The notes under the pieces are model-generated. The model was not told the DNA's origin and did not search any database. It saw only the letters and a list, made by a program, of their open reading frames with translations. From Pochonia chlamydosporia 170 (Eukaryota; Ascomycota; Sordariomycetes; Hypocreales; Clavicipitaceae), in assembly GCF_001653235.2 (NCBI RefSeq), contig NC_035790.1, positions 7,502,001-7,566,000 on the forward strand: 64,000 nucleotides of DNA, written 5' to 3'. Each line of letters opens with the position of its first letter. Position 1 is the stretch's first letter. This document shows positions 57,849 to 64,000 of this stretch, in pieces. The position numbers were made by a program, and so were the translations under genes.

Positions 57849-58538
57849 CCTCCTGGGGTCTGTCGGTAGCTCCCAGCCTCTTTAGCCTCTTTGGCCGCTT
57901 TCCACTGAAGCTCTTCAAGCCACCCATGCATGCATCTGCCATCTCAAGGCAAGAATATGTCTATCTTTTCATCATCCATCATCAAGTCAATTGTTACTCA
58001 GTCAGTCCTTTGGTAGAAGGCCAATTGATTCGCTGCATGATCCAGAATACAGCGATAAATTCAAAGGCTTCGTCGATCCGTGCACATACAACCATGTCCG
58101 CATTGATGCCTGCTTGCTACTGCAATTGGCACCAGACTCATGTCATATCCACGCACCGAGTTGTGACGGCCTTTGTTCCTTTGCAGCGTCAGTGGGGGCC
58201 ATATTTCGGCGCCTTCGGCCCATCGCCCTTTGATCACTCTCTGTATTAGTCTCGGGTTGAAACGGACGTGGGGTCTGGTGTGCTGTTCATCTCAAGCGGA
58301 CTGAAAACGGCCACACTTGCAGACTACCAGTCAGCTTGAGAAATTCGCTCGTGACAGTCGTGACCGGCCATAATACCTCACTTCCAATATCAAATTCCAG
58401 GTTCAATCATCAGAAGAATAGGCATACAATAAATGTATTGCAAAATGCGCCATTGATGGGTCCTCAAGATATATTATACACATGGTCAGTTGCTGAGTAT
58501 TCCAGAACATCATCACGTCCAATATCAGTCGCAATTTG

Positions 58539-58830
58539 CAGTGGGAGCTCAAAAGTTTTTCAACACATCTCAGTACACTCAAGTACACAACGTGATATGC
58601 GATGTATTTAACATGGTTGTGTATATTCAAAGACACGAGAACGTGGGCAAAATGTATTGCCCACGCCTGCACACATACGTACAGTGGGAGTTGAAAAGTG
58701 TTTAACCAGGTTAAATATATCGCATATCGTGTTGTGTACGTGAGTGTATTGAGATGTGGTGGTGTATATTCGAATATACGTGAACGTAGGCAAATACATT
58801 TGGCCATACCCGCACACATCAGTAAACACC
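58539..58830. repeat. Duplicated 143-bp unit with inverted core
   Basis: Two units start with CAGTGGGAG at 58539 and 58682. Their left ends and right ends are direct repeats (for example GTGTATATTC and CGCACACAT-like ends, about 75% identity over 58 bp). Their central 48 bp are inverted: 58565-58612 is the reverse complement of 58710-58757 at 43 of 48 positions. Most differences are transitions. The first unit also has a perfect 9-bp hairpin (58642-58650 with 58657-58665, six-base loop). The origin is unknown. Confidence 0.75.
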
Positions 58831-59064
58831 GTAGTCGCACCAAGAACCTAGTCATTGCATAATAATATTTATTTTGAGACGTAAAACCGTCATACACTCA
58901 TATATACATTTTCCATCATCAATCTAAACTCATTTCATACCCCGAGGTCAGCTGCGTCTTGTGGTATCAATGCCATCACAAACACGAGGGAAACAAAATA
59001 AACCAATTCATTGTATAGACAAAAACCGTCTCCAAGACTCCAGAAAGTGGCAATAGTTCAGTCT

Positions 59065-62000
59065 TTATTTGACTTCGACAACACGGCCCAGAATCTCCTG
59101 GGCAGTGCGCTTGACGATACCTCCAGTAACGGGGAGGTTGGTGCTCTTTTCAAGGTACAGATCAACCTCACGAGCAGCCATGCGGCCCTCATTGATACCC
59201 CTGTACAAATCGCATCAGTAAACTATTTCAAAACCATTACAGAGCGCGTGATGAAACTTACCAAACAATGAGAGACTGTCCACGGCGGGCGTCACCAGCA
59301 GCAAACACGCCCTCCACATTGGTGCAGTATTTGCCTGCAGGAGTCTTGACGTTCTTACGGGCATCCTTTTCAATCTCGTCGCCCAAGACACGAGCCTCGG
59401 GTCCGAGGAAACCCATAGCCAAGAGGACGAGGTCGGCAGGGAAGAACTGCTGAGATCCGTCCACCTTCTTCATGTCCCAACCACCGCTGGGAGATTTGGT
59501 CCACTCCACGCGAATGGTGTTGATACCCTTGACCTTGCCGCTGCCATCGTCGACGAATTCCTCGGACATGATGCAATACTCACGGGGGTCCTTGCCAGTG
59601 TGCTGGCGAACCTCAGTGTGGCCGTAGTCAACGCGGTAAATACGGGGCCACTGTGGCCAAGGGTTATCGCTGGCTCGCTCTGGGGGAGGCTGAGGCAGAA
59701 GCTCAAAGTTGGTGACAGACTTGGCACCGTGACGAACTGAAGTACCAATGCAGTCATTGCCCGTATCACCACCACCAATAACGACAACGTGCTTGTCCTT
59801 GGCCGAGATGTAGGCGTTGTCAACCAGCTCCGAGTCCAAGAGGGACTTGGTGTTCTTGTGCAAGAACTCCATGGCATAGTGAATGCCATCGAGCTCACGA
59901 CCCTTGATAGGCAAATCACGGGCAACAGTTGCACCAGTGGCAATGATGACGGCGTCATTGGCGGCCCGAAGCTCAGACAACGATGGGTGGCCATCTTCAC
60001 CAACAGCAACGCCGGTCTTGAAATTGATGCCCTCAGCGGCCATGAAATCGGTACGACGCTTGACAATTCGCTTGTCAAGCTTCATATTGGGGATACCGTA
60101 CATCAGAAGACCACCGAGACGGTCGGCACGCTCATAGACGGTGACGCTGTGGCCGGCACGGTTAAGCTGGTCAGCAGCAGCAAGACCAGCAGGACCGGAT
60201 CCGATTACGGCAATGCTCTTGCCAGTGCGCACCTCGGGTGGACGAGGAATCATCCAGCCCATCTCAAATCCACGGTCGATGATGGCGCACTCGATAGACT
60301 TGATACCAACAGGGTCTTCGTTGATGCCGAGAACGCAAGCACCTTCACAAGGAGCAGGACACACACGACCAGTGAACTCGGGGAAGTTGTTGGTCATGAG
60401 AAGGCGGTTCAGAGCGTCCTTCCATTGGCCCTGAAACAATAATTCGTTCCATTTGGGAATAATGTTGGAGATGGGGCAGCCCGTCTCAGACTGACAGAAC
60501 GGAACACCACAGTCCATGCAGCGAGCGGCCTGATACTTGAGCTCATCTTGGTCAAGACGAGAGCTGAGTTCGGCCCAATCCTTTGTACGGGTGGAAGCAG
60601 CGCGGTACTTCTCGGAGCGACGAGCGTACTTCATGAAGCCTTTGGTCTTGTCAAGCACCAAGGCTCTCTTCTTCTCAGCCTTGGCGTCACCAATAGCCTC
60701 CTCCAAATCCTGCAACTTGGCGGCCTTCTCATCCTTCTTGTGCTTCACGCCAGACACAATCGGAAGGTTGTACTCGGCGCGCTTAGCCTCAGCAGCCTTG
60801 GCAGCCTCCTCCTCAAGAACTCGCTTATAGTCGACCGGGAGGACCTTGACAAATCGAGGAAGGGCACGGTTAAAGTCGACCAAGATACGAGCAGCAAGCT
60901 CAGATCCGGTGTAGTGGTGGTGATCCTCGATGAGGCCGCGAACAAAGGCAATTTCAGCGGGATCGGTAATCGGGCTGGCTTCAACCATTTCCGTGTTGAG
61001 CTTGGAGTGGAAGTCGTTGTGGATATCGAGCACGTAGGCAATACCACCAGACATACCAGCAGCAAAGTTGCGTCCAGTGCGTCCCAAGATGACGATTCGA
61101 CCACCGGTCATGTACTCACAACCGTGGTCACCGACACCCTCCACAACCGCCGTAGCGCCTGAGTTACGGACGGCAAATCGCTCAGCAGCAATACCGCGGA
61201 AGAAGCAGGTTCCGGTGGTGGCACCGTAAAGACACACATTACCAACCAGAATGTTCTCTTCGGCCTTGAACACTGCATTGCGAGGGGGGTAGACAATCAG
61301 GCGACCGCCAGAAAGACCTTTGCCGACGTAATCATTGGCATCACCCTCAAGCTCCAGGGTGACACCGGGTGCGAGGAAGGCACCAAAGGACTGCCCTGCA
61401 GAGCCCTTGATGTTGACGTGAACCGTGTCCATGGGCAAGCCAGCCTCACCATACCTCTTGGAGATCTGATACGATAGAGATGTGCCCATGGCCCGGTCGG
61501 TGTTGACAATGTCACACTCGATTCTGGATGGCAGGCCCTTGTCGAGAGTCAACTCAGCTTCCGAGATAAGCTTGTTGTCAAGGCGGACGTAGAGCTTGTG
61601 GTCTTGCTTTCGAACATTGAAAGTGGCGACACCAGGTCGAAGCTTATGGGCGGGCGTCAGGAGGAGTGACAAGTCAATGTTGGCAGTCTTGTGGGTGCGG
61701 AGGTCATCACGCATCCGTAAGTGTTCAACATGGCCCACCATCTCATTGATGGTACGGAAACCAAGCTGGGCCATGATGGCTCGAAGCTCATTGGCGACGT
61801 AATAGAAGAAGTTGATGACATGCTCAGGGGTACCCTGGAATTTCTTTCGCAGCTCGGGATCCTGGGTGGCAATGCCAACAGGGCAGGTGTTCACTATAAA
61901 CTTATTAGTTGAAGGCAAAGGGAAATAGCAGACTCGAGTATAAACTTACGGTGGCATTTACGCATAAAGACGCAACCCATGGCAATAAGAGGAGCAGTGG

Positions 62001-64000
62001 CGAAACCCCATTCCTCTGCACCAAGCAAGCAAGCAATGGCAACATCACGTCCGGTTCGCAGCTGACCATCGGTCTGAACAACGACACGGCCACGGAGGTC
62101 GTTAAGGACAAGAGTCTGGTGGGTTTCGGCCAGACCCAATTCCCAAGGGAGGCCGGCATATTTGATACCAGTCCATCGAGAAGCACCAGTACCACCATCG
62201 TGGCCGGAGATGAGGATATGGTCAGCCTTGGCCTTGGCGACACCAGAGGCAACAATACCAACACCAACCTCGGAAACAAGTTTGACGGACACTCGCGATC
62301 GGGGGCTGGAGCACTTCAAGTCGTAGATGAGCTGCTTGAGATCCTCAATAGAGTAAATATCGTGGTGAGGAGGAGGGGAGATAAGACCGACACCAGGCGT
62401 AGAGTGACGGGTGCGAGCAATGGACTTGGAGACCTTGTGGCCCGGTAGCTCACCACCTTCACCAGGCTTGGCACCCTGGGCCATCTTGATCTGCAGTTCA
62501 TCAGAGTCGGCAAGGTAGGCGGATGTGACACCGAAACGACCAGAGGCAACCTGCTTGATGGCAGATCGCATGGTGTCACCGTTGGGCATGCGCTCAGATC
62601 GTTCGGGATCCTCACCACCTTCACCAGTATTGGACTTGCCGCCGAGTCTGTTCATTGCGACAGCCAAGGTGGAGTGAGACTCCATGGAAATAGAGCCATA
62701 GGACATGGCACCGGTGCAGAAACGTCGGACAATCTCAGTCCACGGCTCAACCTGATCAATTGGCACGGGAGTGGCATCCTCGAAGTTAAAGTCCAAGAGA
62801 CCACGAAGAGTACAGTTTTTGATCTGCTCGTACTCAGCCTTGGAGTAGGCTTCATATGACTTGTCGTTCTTGTTTCGGACAGCGTCTTGAATGTTGGCAA
62901 TAGCGGCAGGACTGTTAATATGAGGCTCACCACCATCTCGCCAGTGGTATTCACCAGACTCAGGAAGGGCCTTGATGCCGACAGTGTACCGGGAGGGGAA
63001 TCCACGCTCATGGAACCGGAAGGCGTCCTCGGCGATCAGCTCAAAGGTCAACCCCTGGATACGCGAAGCAGTGCCCCTGAAGCAGCGCTCAACGACAGAC
63101 TCATCAAGACCAAGTGCCTCAAAAATCTGCGCACCCTTGTAAGAAGCGAGAGTCGAGATGCCCATTTTGCTCATGACCTTCAAAATTCCACCATCGCAAG
63201 AGTGGATGTAGTTGCGGATAAGGGCTTCGTCGGAGAGCTTCTTCTTGATCAATCCCTCGCGGTTCAGTTTCAGGACACACTCCATGGCCAGGTAAGGGTT
63301 GACAGCGTCGGCACCATAACCAAGAAGTACACACATGTGATGGACCTCGCGGGCTTCGGCAGTCTCCACCACTAGAGCGGCCATAGAGCGCCATTTATTG
63401 CTGACAAGATGATGGTGCACCATAGCGGAAGCAAGCGCAGCAGAGACGGGAACCCGATCAGCCGAAGTTTTGCGGTCGGAAAGAACGATGATTCTATCGC
63501 GGGCTTCAATGGCAGCAGTGGCCTCGTTGCAAATTTCATCAAGGTGGCTGATGTAGCCCTCAACGCCTTGGGATTTGGGGAATGTCAAGTCAATAGTCTT
63601 GACAGTCCATTCGGAGTGAACAGATGCCATGTTGTTGATAGCATTGAATTCCGGAATGGAGAGGATGGGGCTGGGAAGCAGCAGACGGCCACACTGAGAG
63701 GGATCCATTTCCAAAAGGTTTCCCTGAGGCCCAACATAGCACTCCAGAGACATGACAATGGACTCTCGGATAGGATCAATCGGGGGGTTGGTAACCTGGG
63801 CAAAGAGCTGTCTAAAGTAGTCATACAGCAGTCGAGGAGAAGGTGTTAGACAAGCCAGGGGGGCATCGTTGCCCATGGAGCCCAAAGCTTCCTTCTCATC
63901 AGCTGCCATAGGAGCAAGAAGCAAGCTGACCTGCTCGTGTGTATATCCAAAAGACAACAGAAGAGGGTCCTCTTGAAGGTGTGTAGCGTCTAGCTTGGGA
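59065..64000 (-). CDS. glt1: Glutamate synthase (NADH-GOGAT), N-terminus beyond window
   Basis: The last 1605 residues are visible: exons 64000(open)-61950, 61893-59262 and 59200-59065, introns 61894-61949 and 59201-59261 in frame. The gene is cut at the right edge; family length (about 2100 aa) suggests roughly 500 residues, including the glutaminase domain, lie outside. Visible order: linker domain ([17 protein letters not shown]), FMN-binding synthase barrel ([33 protein letters not shown]), the 3Fe-4S cysteines [12 protein letters not shown], the beta-helix domain ([21 protein letters not shown]), then the small-subunit part with 4Fe-4S cysteines (CMDCGVPFC...GCPI), FAD fold ([15 protein letters not shown]) and NAD fold ([13 protein letters not shown]). 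It converts glutamine plus 2-oxoglutarate to two glutamates with NADH. No frameshift was seen. Confidence 0.97.

Larger units (their letters stand above)
57253..59064. other. 1.8-kb intergenic region with E-box and complex repeat
   Basis: Upstream of vtc4 and 3' of the glutamate synthase gene. It contains a CACGTG site (57843-57848) and a duplicated repeat with an inverted core (58539-58830), both listed separately. No gene is supported. Confidence 0.5.

Overview
The window is nuclear DNA of a filamentous ascomycete (Pezizomycotina, most likely Sordariomycetes/Hypocreales; the order is inferred from protein style and not tested). The evidence is short introns with GTANGT donors, CTAAC/CTGAC-like branch sites and YAG acceptors, fungal gene families (Pma1, Vtc4, Yhm2, a bZIP with a DUF3425-like C-terminus, NADH-GOGAT) and an AT-rich, CpA-poor block at the left edge that looks like RIP-mutated repeat DNA. 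I rebuilt exon structures by hand; every intron is a prediction.

Layout. 1-1700: AT-rich repeat relic with the start of an ORF running off the left edge and a TACAA-rich low-complexity tract. 2675-5865 (+): large WD40 protein. 6278-7409 (-): Yhm2-type mitochondrial citrate/oxoglutarate carrier. 9525-11296 (-): mitochondrial citrate synthase, the next gene on the same strand. 15506-18301 (+): Nrd1/Seb1-type CID+RRM transcription-termination factor. 18302-30563: 12.3 kb without a convincing gene, carrying many copies of a 9-mer (TACGGAGTA). 30564-34641 (+): plasma-membrane H+-ATPase, with an unusually long (869 bp) first intron. 35456-37212 (+): DCAF4/WDR21-like WD40 protein. 37348-37728 (-): tandem array of intron-containing tRNA-Gly(GCC) genes in 125-bp units, interrupted by an assembly gap. 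38152-40200 (-): bZIP factor. 41738-45326 (-): Nic96/Nup93 nucleoporin with an FG-repeat N-terminus. 46022-48178 (-): FGGY ribulokinase-like kinase. 50652-53484 (-): unrecognised 874-aa protein. 54787-57252 (-): Vtc4 polyphosphate polymerase. 58539-58830: duplicated repeat with an inverted core. 59065-64000 (-): C-terminal three quarters of glutamate synthase.

How the genes relate. Most are ordinary housekeeping genes. Citrate synthase and Yhm2 make and move mitochondrial citrate and lie next to each other. GOGAT draws on 2-oxoglutarate from the same pathway. Pma1 and Vtc4 serve proton and phosphate homeostasis. Two WD40 proteins have the WDxR-like boxes of CUL4-DDB1 receptors. I found no secondary-metabolite cluster, CRISPR array, rRNA or intact transposon. 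The most unusual structures are the tRNA-Gly array without internal Pol III terminators, the 58.6-kb repeat, the gene desert upstream of pma1, and the FG-Nic96 fusion.
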